Program-made: the position numbers and the translations under genes | Shown: positions 44,202 through 54,099 of the stretch, piece by piece | Position numbering within the stretch: position 1 is the first letter of the stretch | Layout of the letters: the number at the start of each line of letters is the position of its first letter | The notes under the pieces: generated by a model | What the model was told of the DNA's origin: nothing | Databases searched by the model: none | Seen by the model: only the letters and a program-made list of their open reading frames with translations | From: Alphaproteobacteria bacterium | GTDB taxonomy: Bacteria > Pseudomonadota > Alphaproteobacteria > Micavibrionales > Micavibrionaceae | Direction: 5' to 3' | Assembly: GCA_020443075.1 (NCBI GenBank) | Contig: JAGRIU010000015.1 | Location: 1 to 64,000, forward strand | DNA length: 64,000 nt

Positions 44202-45548
44202 ATGAGTTTGAAAAGCGAAAAAACAGATCATCTTTGCATTCCTTCCTTTTCTCCGCGCGAGATTGTGAGCGAGTTGGATCGCTTTATTATCGGGCAGTCC
44301 GATGCAAAAAAGGCGGTGGCGATAGCGCTGCGTAACCGTTGGCGGCGTCAGCAGCTCGATAAGGATTTGCAGGAAGAGATTTATCCGAAAAATATTCTGA
44401 TGATCGGCCCGACCGGCGTTGGTAAGACAGAGATTGCAAGGCGGTTGGCGAAGCTGGCGCAGGCGCCGTTTGTGAAGGTGGAGGCTACGAAATTCACGGA
44501 AGTGGGCTATGTGGGCAAGGATGTGGAATCGATTATTCGGGATTTGACTGAAAATGCGATGCATATGACACGCGATCAAATGCGCAAAAGCGTGACGGCG
44601 CAGGCTGAAATTTATGCGGAAGAGCGCGTTTTGGATGCGCTGGTCGGGGAAAGCGCCGGTGAGGGGACGCGGGCGAATTTCCGCGAAAAGCTGCGCGCGG
44701 GAGAGCTGAACGCACGCGAGATCGAGATCGAGGTGCAGGATAATGCCAATCCGATGGGCAGTATGATGGATATTCCCGGAATGCCGGGGGCTTCCATGGG
44801 CATGATCAATGTCGGGGATATGCTGGGCAAGGCTTTTGGCGAGCGCATGAAGAAGAAGAAAATGCGCGTGGATGAAAGCTATGACATTTTGATGGCCGAG
44901 GAAGCCGATAAGTTGCTTGATGAGGATAAAATCGTCTCTATTGCTCTGGAACTGGTGGAGCAGAACGGGATTGTCTTTCTGGACGAGATCGACAAGATTG
45001 CGGCGCGGCAGGATGTGCGCGGCGGCGATGTGTCCCGCGAAGGCGTGCAGCGTGATTTGCTGCCGTTGATTGAAGGGACAACCGTGACGACCAAGCACGG
45101 GCCTGTTAAGACCGATCATATTCTTTTTATCGCTTCGGGGGCGTTTCATTATGCCAAGCCGTCGGATTTGCTGGCGGAGTTGCAGGGGCGTTTGCCGATC
45201 CGCGTTGAGCTTCGCGCGCTCACGGTTGAAGATTTCAAGCGGATCTTGAAAGAAACAGAGGCCAGTTTGCCCAAGCAATATGTAGCGCTGCTCGGCACTG
45301 AAAATGTGGAGCTTGTCTTTGAAGAGGAGGCGATTGACGAGATTGCGCGGCTTTCGTTTGAGATTAATGAAAGCGTCGAGAATATCGGGGCGCGGCGGCT
45401 GCATACGGTTTTGGAAAAACTTCTGGAAGAGATCAGTTTTAGCGCGTCAGACCGGGGCGGGGAAACGGTGACGATTACAGCTCAGCATGTGAAGGATAAT
45501 GTCGGGGAGCTGTTAAAGTCAGCGGATTTGAGCAAGTTTATTCTTTAG
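44202..45548 (+). CDS. hslU: HslU, ATPase subunit of HslVU protease
   Basis: 448-residue AAA+ unfoldase that feeds substrates to HslV. It has [18 protein letters not shown], Walker A GPTGVGKT, the I-domain (about 115-230), Walker B FLDEIDKI, sensor region and the conserved C-terminal tail ADLSKFIL that docks into HslV. Length is typical. The ATG at 44202 gives a short N-terminal extension relative to E. coli. It is not next to hslV, which is 17 kb away on the other strand. It follows the H-NOX operon with no terminator visible. Confidence 0.95.
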   Translation: MSLKSEKTDHLCIPSFSPREIVSELDRFIIGQSDAKKAVAIALRNRWRRQQLDKDLQEEIYPKNILMIGPTGVGKTEIARRLAKLAQAPFVKVEATKFTEVGYVGKDVESIIRDLTENAMHMTRDQMRKSVTAQAEIYAEERVLDALVGESAGEGTRANFREKLRAGELNAREIEIEVQDNANPMGSMMDIPGMPGASMGMINVGDMLGKAFGERMKKKKMRVDESYDILMAEEADKLLDEDKIVSIALELVEQNGIVFLDEIDKIAARQDVRGGDVSREGVQRDLLPLIEGTTVTTKHGPVKTDHILFIASGAFHYAKPSDLLAELQGRLPIRVELRALTVEDFKRILKETEASLPKQYVALLGTENVELVFEEEAIDEIARLSFEINESVENIGARRLHTVLEKLLEEISFSASDRGGETVTITAQHVKDNVGELLKSADLSKFIL

Positions 45549-45552
45549 GTTT

Positions 45553-46341
45553 TTATATATGCAGCATGGCCGCAGGGATGTCGGTGGCGATTTGTTTGTC
45601 GTTGGTGACGCGCAGGGTTAGACGGAAAAATTGATCGACCGGGTCGGACTCTCCAAAAATCATATCCATTTGTTCTGAAGCCTGATCCATGCGGATGCGC
45701 GGCATGGCGAAAACGGCCACGAGATCGTGTGATGTAATGCGCTCTCTTATTCTTTGGTTCTGGGTTTGGATGGTTGGAGAATAAACGAGGTTGCCGCTAT
45801 GATCTTTACTGCCCGAGCCGAGTGTAAAGCCCTTGTCAAAGAGAACGCCTGTTTCGCCTTTACCGCCGTTTTTTGTGTCTTTTGACGGATAGGAATAGAG
45901 AAGGCATGGAAAAGCGGTAATTCTTCGAGGGTTTTGTGGATCGATTGCATCCAGCATTTCCATGCGCGGACTGCGAGGTGTGTTGCCCGGATCGCCGGCG
46001 ATATGAAAGGCGTTTTTGAGGGCTATAATTTTTTGTGCGTTGCGCCCGAGGACGATGTTCGGGTATCGGTATAGATCGCTTTCCCAACTCACAAAGCCTC
46101 TGTTTTGTAGAGAAAGAGGCCGAAGGCTGCGAATCTCGGCGCTTATTTGTAAAAATTCTGCCGTGCTGTAGGCCGGGAATATGTGCGGTTTTTGCGAGAA
46201 TTTTTGGGGTGCGTTATGTGGTCGTTGTAGTCGATCGGCGGCTCTGGCTTGAAAATTCAGGCGCTGGCTTTTCCAGCCCGGATCAAAACGCATATCCAGA
46301 ACGATCGGGCGGTTGTCGTGTTTTACGGCTTCGATGTCCAT
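45553..46341 (-). CDS. Hypothetical protein A of an uncharacterised pair
   Basis: 262-residue protein with no recognised family. It is soluble with no signal or membrane segment. The N-terminus is basic (MDIEAVKHDNRPIVLDMRFD). Several Asn/Asp-rich beta-like segments follow. It begins 1 bp after the stop of the upstream hypothetical gene (46343-46927), so both are in one operon. It converges on hslU (4 bp gap). No clear regulatory clue. Confidence 0.6.
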   Translation of the reverse strand: MDIEAVKHDNRPIVLDMRFDPGWKSQRLNFQARAADRLQRPHNAPQKFSQKPHIFPAYSTAEFLQISAEIRSLRPLSLQNRGFVSWESDLYRYPNIVLGRNAQKIIALKNAFHIAGDPGNTPRSPRMEMLDAIDPQNPRRITAFPCLLYSYPSKDTKNGGKGETGVLFDKGFTLGSGSKDHSGNLVYSPTIQTQNQRIRERITSHDLVAVFAMPRIRMDQASEQMDMIFGESDPVDQFFRLTLRVTNDKQIATDIPAAMLHI

Positions 46342-46342
46342 T

Positions 46343-46927
46343 TTAACCTGCCAGATCCAATCTTATTCTTTGTTCCGGTTTTTGCGGCATCGGCAGGTGG
46401 TCTTCCAGAGTTTGCCATTGCACAGAGGCTTGTGAGAAGTTCCCGTCCGTTGAACGTTTAAAGGGGTAGGCGAGGGTTCTGTCTTTGCCTCGTCCTTTTA
46501 TGCGGGGCCAGCCGACGAGCAAGGTGTCGGAGACGTAGAGAAGGCCGCTTTTGTCAGAAAATTCTGTTTTGATATTATCCGCGCCCAAGCCCATGAGCGC
46601 GCGCATACGGTTTTCGCAAACAAAATATATGTTTTTAGGGTTATAAACTCTGTCAAATTGGTCAAAAAAATCCGCTGTTGTTTGAGGTTCGATTTTGGCA
46701 TAGGGCGTGCGGGGTTTATTTCGGGTATATGAATGGGCTCTTTGTTCCCATGTGCGCATATTGTTTTGGCTTGTGTGCTCGGCTTTTACACCGAAATAAC
46801 GATGCAGGTTGTGCCTTTCCGGGACGAGCAAAAAGATTTTGCAGTCTATTTCATTGGCTTTGGACAAATTTTTGCGCGCACTTGGTTGGCTAGCGTTGAG
46901 CGGAATTCTTTTTGTATGATCTTGCAT
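46343..46927 (-). CDS. Hypothetical protein B of an uncharacterised pair
   Basis: 194-residue protein with no recognised family. The N-terminal region is basic with NAS and KK clusters. A longer aromatic-rich middle part includes RVYNPKNIYFVCENRMRALMG. I chose the ATG at 46927 because AGGGGA lies a few bases upstream; an in-frame start at 46954 would give 203 residues. First gene of the pair with 45553-46341. Both proteins look like cytosolic or effector-type proteins, but I have no functional evidence. Confidence 0.6.
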   Translation of the reverse strand: MQDHTKRIPLNASQPSARKNLSKANEIDCKIFLLVPERHNLHRYFGVKAEHTSQNNMRTWEQRAHSYTRNKPRTPYAKIEPQTTADFFDQFDRVYNPKNIYFVCENRMRALMGLGADNIKTEFSDKSGLLYVSDTLLVGWPRIKGRGKDRTLAYPFKRSTDGNFSQASVQWQTLEDHLPMPQKPEQRIRLDLAG

Positions 46928-47026
46928 TTTTCCCCTGCCGTTTGCGGCATACAATACCTAAAACTTTATTTTATGTCAATTAAATAGCGCTGGCGCTGAG
47001 GGCCATCTTTTTGCTTTTATAGCTCC

Positions 47027-48037
47027 ATGCGCTTATTCATATTTATATTTGCCGTTTTTATAGCCTGTTTTGCCGGATTTGGCAAAAACGAGCGGGCGTT
47101 GGCCGCAGAAAGTACTCCGCGCTTTATTTTGCCGCTGGGTTGTACGTTGGGCAAAGATTGCTGGGCCGTGAATTATCTCGATGTGGATCCGTCTGCGGAT
47201 TCGCATAAGGATTTTAAATGCGGCGTGAAGACTTATGAAGCGCATAAAGGGGTGGATTTTGCTTTGCGCAGCCGTTTGGAGATGGCGGCCGGGGTGAATG
47301 TGCTGGCCGGGGCGGATGGGCGCGTTGAGCGCGTGCGTGACGGCGAAAGCGATATGATGAAATCCGAAGAGGCGTACAAGGCGATCCGCGCGGAGAATAA
47401 AGATTGCGGCAATGGGATATTGCTTCGTCATGGGCCGGGGCTGGAGACGTTTTATTGCCATTTGAAGGACGGGTCTTTGAAGGTTAAGCCGGGGGACGAG
47501 GTTCGGGCCGGGGATGTGATCGCGCAGGTCGGTCAATCCGGCTATGCCGAGTTCCCGCATTTGCATTTCAGCGTGATTTGGGAAGGGGCGCATGTCGATC
47601 CTTTTACAGGCCTGACCAATCAGGACGGGTGCGGCGGGTTCAAGCGCTCTTTGTGGAAGGACGAGATTGCGTATGAGCCGTATGCTGTGTTTGACGGCGG
47701 CTTTGAAGATAAAGTGCCGGATTTTGAGGTGATTAAAAAAGGGCGTATGCATCCGATGCATTTATCGCAGACGGCCCAAAATATTGTGTATTGGGCCGGA
47801 TTTTATCATGCACGGGCCGGGGATGTGATTGATTTGCGGATTACGGGTCCGGACGGGGCGGTGATTGCGCAAACACATAAAGTTTTAGAGCAAAACCGCA
47901 AGCGGCCGTCTTTTTATTACACCGGGCGGCGGTTGCACGGGAAGGCTTTGGAGCCGGGAACGTACAAAGGTGAAATTACCTATAAGCGTGAGGGTTTTGA
48001 GGCTCAAACATTTTCCCATTCTATTGTTGTTCGGTAA
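47027..48037 (+). CDS. M23 (LytM-type) peptidoglycan endopeptidase
   Basis: 336-residue secreted protein. Signal peptide ends near ERALAAES (about residue 28). The metallopeptidase core has zinc ligands in AHKGVDFAL (HxxxD) and HLHFSVIW (HxH). An unrecognised beta-rich domain follows the catalytic domain. The active-site ligands are all present, so it likely cleaves peptide crosslinks in peptidoglycan during growth or division. The start has no obvious Shine-Dalgarno site. Convergent on the Smr gene. Confidence 0.9.
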   Translation: MRLFIFIFAVFIACFAGFGKNERALAAESTPRFILPLGCTLGKDCWAVNYLDVDPSADSHKDFKCGVKTYEAHKGVDFALRSRLEMAAGVNVLAGADGRVERVRDGESDMMKSEEAYKAIRAENKDCGNGILLRHGPGLETFYCHLKDGSLKVKPGDEVRAGDVIAQVGQSGYAEFPHLHFSVIWEGAHVDPFTGLTNQDGCGGFKRSLWKDEIAYEPYAVFDGGFEDKVPDFEVIKKGRMHPMHLSQTAQNIVYWAGFYHARAGDVIDLRITGPDGAVIAQTHKVLEQNRKRPSFYYTGRRLHGKALEPGTYKGEITYKREGFEAQTFSHSIVVR

Positions 48038-48064
48038 TTCTTGTTCATTAGGGTGCGGCGTTTT

Positions 48065-48625
48065 TTATTCTTTGTTGCGGCGGAGGTACACGTACAGTGC
48101 GCCATGGCCGCCGTCTTTGGGTTTGGCTGGGTAAGTTTTGAGTACGATGGATGCCAGTGGGGCGTGCGTGAGCCATTGGGGGAGCTTTTGTTTAAGAATG
48201 CCGCCGGACGGGCTTAAGGGGTCGCGCAGGCCGTCCGCATCGGTTTGACCTTTGCCGGTGATGATGAGAACGCAGCGTTTATGGGCGTGATAGGCGCTTT
48301 GTACAAAACGGTTTACGGCGCTGTGGGCCTGTTCCTGATTAAAGCCGTGCAGGTCGAGATGGGCCTCTATGGGGATTTGGCCCTTGCGCAGGCGTTCATC
48401 CGTGCGTTTATCCAGTTGTGTGTTTTGAGGTTTCCGGATATTCGGCGGTGTTTGGGGTGTATGGTGTACGTGTTTTTTCTTCTTTGTACGTGCGGGCTTT
48501 GGTTTTGAAGGCTCTGAGTCTAGAGATTTTTGGCGTTTTAACGGCCTGACGTCTTTTGTTAATTGAACCCAAAGCGCGTTTTCATCTTCCGGATCATCTA
48601 TGGGGCCTTTGGGGGGGGCGTTCAT
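48065..48625 (-). CDS. Smr-domain protein (MutS2-type endonuclease domain)
   Basis: 186-residue protein. Residues about 90-186 are an Smr domain with HLDLHGFNQEQA, ITGKGQ and GALYVYLRR. The N-terminal half is Lys/Pro-rich and likely flexible. Smr domains nick DNA or RNA structures; the biological role here is not known. Starts 3 bp after the acyl-CoA dehydrogenase stop, so the two may be co-transcribed. Confidence 0.88.
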   Translation of the reverse strand: MNAPPKGPIDDPEDENALWVQLTKDVRPLKRQKSLDSEPSKPKPARTKKKKHVHHTPQTPPNIRKPQNTQLDKRTDERLRKGQIPIEAHLDLHGFNQEQAHSAVNRFVQSAYHAHKRCVLIITGKGQTDADGLRDPLSPSGGILKQKLPQWLTHAPLASIVLKTYPAKPKDGGHGALYVYLRRNKE

Positions 48626-48627
48626 GG

Positions 48628-50418
48628 TTAGAACTGGCTTTCATCATGATCCATCAGACTTTGCGCTCCGGCCAGCACCATTTTGAAACGGCCGTCGGCT
48701 TCGGGCAGCATCCGGTTCATGAAAAAACGCGCGGTTTTGATTTTTCCGTCCAGAAAGTCTTTGTCACCTTCGCTTTTGTCCAGCTTTTCTTGCGCTGTCT
48801 TGGCGATTTGCGCCCACATATAGGCCATAGCGACAAGAGCGAACTGGCGCAGATAATCGCTGGAGGCTGCCCCTGCTTCTTCGGGGTTTTTCAGGCCTTT
48901 TTGCGCGATCATGGCTGTTGATTGCTGAAGTTTGGCAAAGGCTTTGGCCAGAGGGAAGATGAGATCCTGCATGTTTGCGTCGGCTTGGTGCGTTTCGATG
49001 AATTCCTGTACGGGGTGGAAGAAACGCCGGAGCAGGCGGCCAAAGCCTTGCCCCATTTTACGGCCGACGAGATCGAGGGCCTGAATGCCGTTGGTACCTT
49101 CGTAAATCTGGGCGATGCGGGCGTCGCGGACATATTGCTCCATTCCCCATTCGCGGATATAGCCGTGTCCGCCGTAGACCTGCATGGACAGGTTGGCGAT
49201 TTCGCTGCCCATATCGGTGAGATAGGCCTTGAGGATCGGAGTGAGCAGCGCGACCAGATCATCGGCGGCCTGGCGGGTTTTTTCGTCTTCGTGTTTGAGG
49301 GCGATATCGGATTGAAGGCCTGTCCAATAGGCCAGTGCGCGCGCGCCTTCGGTAAAGGCCTTGCCGATCAAGAGCATGCGGCGCACATCGGGGTGGACAA
49401 TAATCGGATCGGCGGGTTTATCCGGGTATTTCGTGCCTTTGAGGCTGCGCATTTGCAGGCGTTCTTTGGCATAGGTTACGGCGTTTTGATAAGCGATTTC
49501 GGCGACGCCGAGGCCCTGCATGGCGACGCCGAGGCGGGCATCGTTCATCATGGCGAACATGGCGCGCAGGCCCTTGTGTTTTTCACCGACCAACCAGCCG
49601 GTTGCTTCATCGAAATTGAGAACACATGTGGAATTGCCGTGAATCCCCATTTTATGTTCGATGGATCCGCAGACTGCGGTGTTGCGCTCGCCAGGCTGTC
49701 CGTTTTCATCGGGGATGAATTTAGGGACGATGAACAGGGAAATGCCTTTGACGCCTTCGGGGGCATCCGGGAGTTTGGCTAGCACCAGATGGACGATATT
49801 TTCGGTCAGGTCATGTTCTCCGGCGGAGATGAAGATTTTTGTACCCGTGATTTTATAGCTGCCGTCTTTTTCCAGCTGGGCTTTGGTTTTGATCAGGCCG
49901 AGATCTGTGCCGCAATGCGGTTCGGTGAGGCACATCGTTCCCGACCATATGCCCTCGACGATTTTGGGTAGATAGAGCTGCTGGAGCTCTTCACTGCCGA
50001 ATTTATGCAAGGCTTCGTATGCGCCGTAAGAAAGGCCCGGATACATGCCCAGACTCATGTTGGCGGAGCAAATCATTTCCTTCATTGCCGTATTGACCAG
50101 CATCGGCATGCCCATGCCGCCAAATTCGGGGTCGCAAGCCAAGCCCGGCCAGCCGCCTGCTACGAAGGTATCGTAGGCTTCTTTGAAGCCTTCGGGGGTC
50201 GTGACGGCGCCATTGTCGAAACGGCAACCTTCGTGGTCGCCGATCTGGTTTAGGGGGAACAGGACTTCTTCGCAGATCTTACCGCCTTCTTCCAATATCT
50301 GGTCAATTAAGTCCGCTGAGACTTCTTCGTAGCCGGGCAGGTTTAAATGATCTTCGGCTTTGAGGACATCGTGCAGGATGAATTTGATGTCGTTGAGGGG
50401 TGGGGTATAGGCGGGCAT
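48628..50418 (-). CDS. Acyl-CoA dehydrogenase with C-terminal extension
   Basis: 596-residue FAD enzyme of fatty acid beta-oxidation. N-terminal domain, the MCLTEPHCGTDLGLI motif, and the C-terminal catalytic-domain motif QIYEGTNGIQALDLVGRKM (catalytic Glu in YEG). The additional C-terminal domain of about 130 residues occurs in long-chain FadE-type members. A length of about 600 is normal for this subgroup. The start has a weak purine-rich site upstream. It is followed by the Smr gene. Confidence 0.93.
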   Translation of the reverse strand: MPAYTPPLNDIKFILHDVLKAEDHLNLPGYEEVSADLIDQILEEGGKICEEVLFPLNQIGDHEGCRFDNGAVTTPEGFKEAYDTFVAGGWPGLACDPEFGGMGMPMLVNTAMKEMICSANMSLGMYPGLSYGAYEALHKFGSEELQQLYLPKIVEGIWSGTMCLTEPHCGTDLGLIKTKAQLEKDGSYKITGTKIFISAGEHDLTENIVHLVLAKLPDAPEGVKGISLFIVPKFIPDENGQPGERNTAVCGSIEHKMGIHGNSTCVLNFDEATGWLVGEKHKGLRAMFAMMNDARLGVAMQGLGVAEIAYQNAVTYAKERLQMRSLKGTKYPDKPADPIIVHPDVRRMLLIGKAFTEGARALAYWTGLQSDIALKHEDEKTRQAADDLVALLTPILKAYLTDMGSEIANLSMQVYGGHGYIREWGMEQYVRDARIAQIYEGTNGIQALDLVGRKMGQGFGRLLRRFFHPVQEFIETHQADANMQDLIFPLAKAFAKLQQSTAMIAQKGLKNPEEAGAASSDYLRQFALVAMAYMWAQIAKTAQEKLDKSEGDKDFLDGKIKTARFFMNRMLPEADGRFKMVLAGAQSLMDHDESQF

Positions 50419-50485
50419 TTATGAACTCCTTATGTCAGGGCCTTATTGTGACAAAAATTTAGCGTGTGGGAAAGAGGGGTGTGCG

Positions 50486-51076
50486 TTAGATGAAGTCCAG
50501 CGCGCAGAGGTGATCGAAAAAGGCATTTTGATTGTAAGGGGTTTCACTTGGATAGGTTTGTTTGAGCATTTGATAGGCTTTGATCAGTTTTTGATGGGAG
50601 GACATGACTTTGGGATGACGGGTGTAGGTTTTTTGTAGGCGGCTATAGCCGTGGGTTCCTGCCATGTCGTTCCATTCATTGAAAAAGCTTTGCTGATCGC
50701 GTAGGGCGCTGATCAATGTATTTTCAATTTGTTGGAGGTGACGGGGCGTTTGAATCAGGGCAAAGCTGGCAATGGCATTTTCAACTTCTTGGTTGTAGGT
50801 CTGGATATCTATTGCAGGCGTTTTTCCAAGAAAACGATTGAGTGCCATAACCCGTGCGCGCAACGCTATATCGGAGACGAAAAAATAATGGTCGAGATAT
50901 TTTGCATCGGCGTCCGGCAGACGGGATTGTTTGAGGCTATATGGCGTTTGGTTGTGTGGAATTGCTTGGTAGGCTTGATCGATGTTCATATCTTGTGCGT
51001 GCGTTGTGTTTGGGATCAAAGCCGATATGCCTAAAGCGCCTAGGGTGAGGATGTGTAGGACTGTCTTTTTCATCAT
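50486..51076 (-). CDS. Hypothetical secreted protein
   Basis: 196-residue protein with a signal peptide (about residues 1-28, ending NTTHAQD). The mature part is helical and rich in Asn, Gln and His, without recognised domain. Start ATG with AAGAAGG about 6 bases upstream. Isolated between the acyl-CoA dehydrogenase and acpP. It may be a periplasmic accessory protein; no function is proposed. Confidence 0.72.
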   Translation of the reverse strand: MMKKTVLHILTLGALGISALIPNTTHAQDMNIDQAYQAIPHNQTPYSLKQSRLPDADAKYLDHYFFVSDIALRARVMALNRFLGKTPAIDIQTYNQEVENAIASFALIQTPRHLQQIENTLISALRDQQSFFNEWNDMAGTHGYSRLQKTYTRHPKVMSSHQKLIKAYQMLKQTYPSETPYNQNAFFDHLCALDFI

Positions 51077-51311
51077 TTAAACCTTCTTAGTTTATTCTTT
51101 AATTGTAGCAGTTCTTTCGTCTTTAGGCAGGTGAAGATTATCCACATTGACGGTTTTTTGCCTTTAAAAGCTGTTTGTTCATCAGAGAAGCTGTGCTAGT
51201 TACAATAAAGGGCTTGCAATCGGAGGCTAGGCTGGTAAAGTTTGCCGCGTCCGGGCGAGATTCGCTCTGATAATTTTTAAACATTAAAGTAACAAAAGAT
51301 AAGGATTTACG
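51077..51311. other. acpP upstream region
   Basis: 235 bp between the hypothetical gene and acpP. A TACAAT (51201-51206) could be the -10 of acpP, but no consensus -35 is at a standard distance. No hairpin or RNA gene seen. Confidence 0.3.
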
Positions 51312-51551
51312 ATGAGTGACATTGCTGATCGCGTGAAAAAGATAGTTGTCGAGCATTTGGGCGTTGATGAAGGTAAAGTAACAGAAGGCGCCAGCTTTAT
51401 TGACGATTTGGGCGCAGACTCTCTGGATACTGTTGAGCTGGTTATGGCTTTTGAAGAAGAATTCAGCGTTGAAATCCCTGATGATGCAGCCGAGAAAATC
51501 CAGACTGTTGGTGATGCTGTGAATTTCATCAAGGAAAATTCAGCCGAGTAA
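51312..51551 (+). CDS. acpP: Acyl carrier protein
   Basis: 79-residue acidic protein that carries growing acyl chains in fatty acid synthesis. The phosphopantetheine site is Ser37 in [13 protein letters not shown]. Length and residues match bacterial AcpP. It lies upstream of fabF and mltG, a conserved order. Also the expected acyl donor for the OxzA-like N-acyltransferase. Confidence 0.96.
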   Translation: MSDIADRVKKIVVEHLGVDEGKVTEGASFIDDLGADSLDTVELVMAFEEEFSVEIPDDAAEKIQTVGDAVNFIKENSAE

Positions 51552-51621
51552 TATCGGTTTTCCCCTTGTACGGGTGTCTTTGTTTTAAGATGCTTGGGTT
51601 TATGGGGTTGTTATATACTTT

Positions 51622-51647
51622 CAGCCCGCGTTATGCGGGCTGTTGTT
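51622..51647 (+). terminator. Hairpin between acpP and fabF
   Basis: CAGCCCGC (51622-51629), loop GTTAT, GCGGGCTG (51635-51642), then TTGTT. A G/C-rich perfect 8-bp stem before T-rich sequence: partial terminator that may make acpP mRNA more abundant than fabF. Confidence 0.65.
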
Positions 51648-51694
51648 TATCAGAAAAACGGTTCTTTGTAACGGTTCTTTGTTGGGAGTATGAT

Positions 51695-52966
51695 ATGAGA
51701 CGCGTTGTTATAACCGGTATGGGTATGGTTTCTCCGCTCGGGGTCGGGGTGGATCATAACTGGGCGGCGCTTACGGCTGGGAAAAGCGGTATAAGAAAGA
51801 TCGAGCATTTTGATGTTTCGGATATCTCTTCGCAAGTTGCCGGGCTTGTGCCGCGGACTGACAGTGCTGCGCCGACAGACGGAGCTTTTAATCCAGATCT
51901 CTTTATGGAGCCTAAAGAGCAACGCAAAGTCGATACTTTTATTGTCTACGGCGTTGCGGCGGCGCAGGAAGCCGTGGCGGATTCAGGCTGGGTTGCAAAT
52001 GATGAGGACGCGCAAAACCGTACCGGAGTGTTGATCGGTTCGGGGATCGGCGGTCTGGACTGGATTTATAATAACTCTTTGCTTTTGAGCGAGCGAGGGC
52101 CGCGCAGATTGTCGCCGTTCTTTGTGCCGGGGGCTTTGATTAATCTGGTTTCGGGGCATGTTTCGATTCAATACGGGTTTAAGGGGCCGAATCATTCAGT
52201 CGTGACAGCGTGTGCGACAGGAACGCATGCGATTGGCGATGCCGCGCGTTTGATTGCGCTGGATGATGCCGATGTGATGGTGGCCGGCGGTGCGGAGGCG
52301 GCTGTTTGCCGGTTGGGCGTGGCCGGATTTGCGGCTGCGCGGGCGCTGTCCACGGGCTATAATGACCGGCCGCAAGAGGCTTCACGGCCTTGGGATCAGG
52401 GCCGTGACGGGTTTGTGATAGGCGAAGGGGCTGGCGTTGTTGTTTTGGAAGAATACGAGCATGCGAAAAAGCGTGGTGCGAAGATTTATGGTGAGGTGAT
52501 CGGTTACGGGTTGTCCGGAGATGCGCATCACATTACTTCTCCGGCCGAGGACGGGGACGGTGGATACCGGGCGATGCAGGCTGCGCTTAAACGCGCGCAG
52601 GTGAATCCCGAAGACATTGATTATATCAATGCGCACGGGACGTCGACGCCGCTGGGTGACGGGATCGAGTTTGGTGCGGTCAAGCGGTTGTTCGGTCATG
52701 CTTTGGACAGTGTGTCGATGTCTTCGACCAAATCGGCGATCGGGCATTTGCTGGGCGCGGCAGGAGCCGTGGAGGTGATCTATTCCCTGAAAGCTCTGCA
52801 AAGCGGGGTGATGCCGCCAACTTTGAATCTGGATAATCCGTCCGAGAATTGCACGGGGATTGATTTGGTGCCCAAGGTGGCCAAGGAGAAGGCGATTAAG
52901 ACTGTTCTTTCCAATTCGTTCGGTTTTGGCGGGACGAACGCCAGCCTTGTGATGCGGGCGATTTAA
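51695..52966 (+). CDS. fabF: FabF, beta-ketoacyl-ACP synthase II
   Basis: 423-residue condensing enzyme of fatty acid elongation. The catalytic Cys is in TACATGTHA and the His residues are in NAHGTSTPLGD and KSAIGHLLGA. The start ATG at 51695 has GGGAG 7 bases upstream, and gives the standard MRRVVITGMGMVSPLG N-terminus. It is separated from mltG by 3 bp, so they are co-transcribed. Confidence 0.96.
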   Translation: MRRVVITGMGMVSPLGVGVDHNWAALTAGKSGIRKIEHFDVSDISSQVAGLVPRTDSAAPTDGAFNPDLFMEPKEQRKVDTFIVYGVAAAQEAVADSGWVANDEDAQNRTGVLIGSGIGGLDWIYNNSLLLSERGPRRLSPFFVPGALINLVSGHVSIQYGFKGPNHSVVTACATGTHAIGDAARLIALDDADVMVAGGAEAAVCRLGVAGFAAARALSTGYNDRPQEASRPWDQGRDGFVIGEGAGVVVLEEYEHAKKRGAKIYGEVIGYGLSGDAHHITSPAEDGDGGYRAMQAALKRAQVNPEDIDYINAHGTSTPLGDGIEFGAVKRLFGHALDSVSMSSTKSAIGHLLGAAGAVEVIYSLKALQSGVMPPTLNLDNPSENCTGIDLVPKVAKEKAIKTVLSNSFGFGGTNASLVMRAI

Positions 52967-52969
52967 AGG

Positions 52970-54061
52970 ATGGCGGATCTGTTTGCCCGTAAAGCCGGAA
53001 AATGTGTTCTCGGTCTTTTTGTTTATGGACTGACGAGCGGTATTGTGATTGCGGCGGCGGTGTTTTGGCTTGCAGCCTATGAGTTTCAAAAGCCTGGTCC
53101 TTTAAAAGAGCCGACTATAATTGTTATTCCTTCGGGTTCCAGTATTGGCGGGATTGCCGATCAGCTTTCCTATCACAGCGTTATTGGCGGGCAGAGCACA
53201 GATAAGGCCATCTTTAAAATTATGGGCCGGTTGACCGGACGGCATACAAGTTTGAAGGCCGGCGAGTACGAGTTTCAGCCCGGTATTTCCATGAAGCAGG
53301 CGCTTTTCCAAATGGAAGAAGGCAAAACCCTAGGGCGGCGGGTGACTGTGCGCGAGGGGCTGACGAATTGGGAAACTAAAATACTGCTTAAAACAAACCC
53401 TGACCTCAAATCCGAGACGGAAATCTTGCTTCCTCTGGAAGGTGCATATTTACCGGAAACTTATAGTTATCAAAAAGGCGATACCTATTTAGATATTCTG
53501 TCTCAAATGCAAAAAGCTATGCGGGAAACGATTTTTAAGGCTTGCGGTTTCCCGGATGAAAATCTGTTCAATTCATCAGAATGGATAAAACTGGAATGTC
53601 CAAATGCTTCCGCACCTTTGAAAACTACCCGTGATGTTCTTACGCTGGCCTCGATTGTGGAGAAGGAGACAGGTGTGGCCAGTGAGCGAGCGCGGATTGC
53701 GGGAGTGTTTTTGAACAGACTTAAACGCGGGATTCCTTTGCAGACCGATCCGAGCGTGATTTATGCGCTGACCAAAGGGCAACCGAAAAACGACGGCAAG
53801 GGGCCTTTAGGGCGGCGTTTGTTGCGCAAAGATCTGGATGTGGATTCGCCCTATAATACCTATAAATATGCGGGCTTGCCGCCGGGGCCGATTTGTAATC
53901 CGGGCAAGGATTCGATTGAGGCGGTTCTCCATCCGGAAGAGCACGAGTATATCTATTTCGTAGCCGATGGCAGCGGCGGGCATGTGTTTGCCAAAACGCT
54001 GGCCGAGCATAACGCGAATGTAGCCAAGTGGCGGAAAATCCGCCGTGAAAAAGGGCTCTAG
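52970..54061 (+). CDS. mltG: MltG, endolytic peptidoglycan transglycosylase
   Basis: 363-residue inner-membrane enzyme. An N-terminal anchor helix (about 12-34) is followed by a LysM-like segment (about 45-100) and the catalytic YceG-like domain with Glu in LASIVEKETG. It cuts nascent glycan strands and sets their length. Starts 3 bp after fabF, the common acpP-fabF-mltG arrangement. The C-terminal tail is basic. Confidence 0.95.
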   Translation: MADLFARKAGKCVLGLFVYGLTSGIVIAAAVFWLAAYEFQKPGPLKEPTIIVIPSGSSIGGIADQLSYHSVIGGQSTDKAIFKIMGRLTGRHTSLKAGEYEFQPGISMKQALFQMEEGKTLGRRVTVREGLTNWETKILLKTNPDLKSETEILLPLEGAYLPETYSYQKGDTYLDILSQMQKAMRETIFKACGFPDENLFNSSEWIKLECPNASAPLKTTRDVLTLASIVEKETGVASERARIAGVFLNRLKRGIPLQTDPSVIYALTKGQPKNDGKGPLGRRLLRKDLDVDSPYNTYKYAGLPPGPICNPGKDSIEAVLHPEEHEYIYFVADGSGGHVFAKTLAEHNANVAKWRKIRREKGL

Positions 54062-54099
54062 AGCGTTCAGCGTTGAGCTTGTCTTGCGTTGCTTGTCGC

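Noticed and set aside
44172..45404. Long 410-codon frame antisense to hslU
   Set aside because: It lies wholly opposite a certain gene, is rich in His, Arg and Gln as expected of an antisense frame, and has no domain.
48922..49782. 286-codon frame antisense to the acyl-CoA dehydrogenase
   Set aside because: Composition is that of a reverse-strand shadow; no start signal or family.
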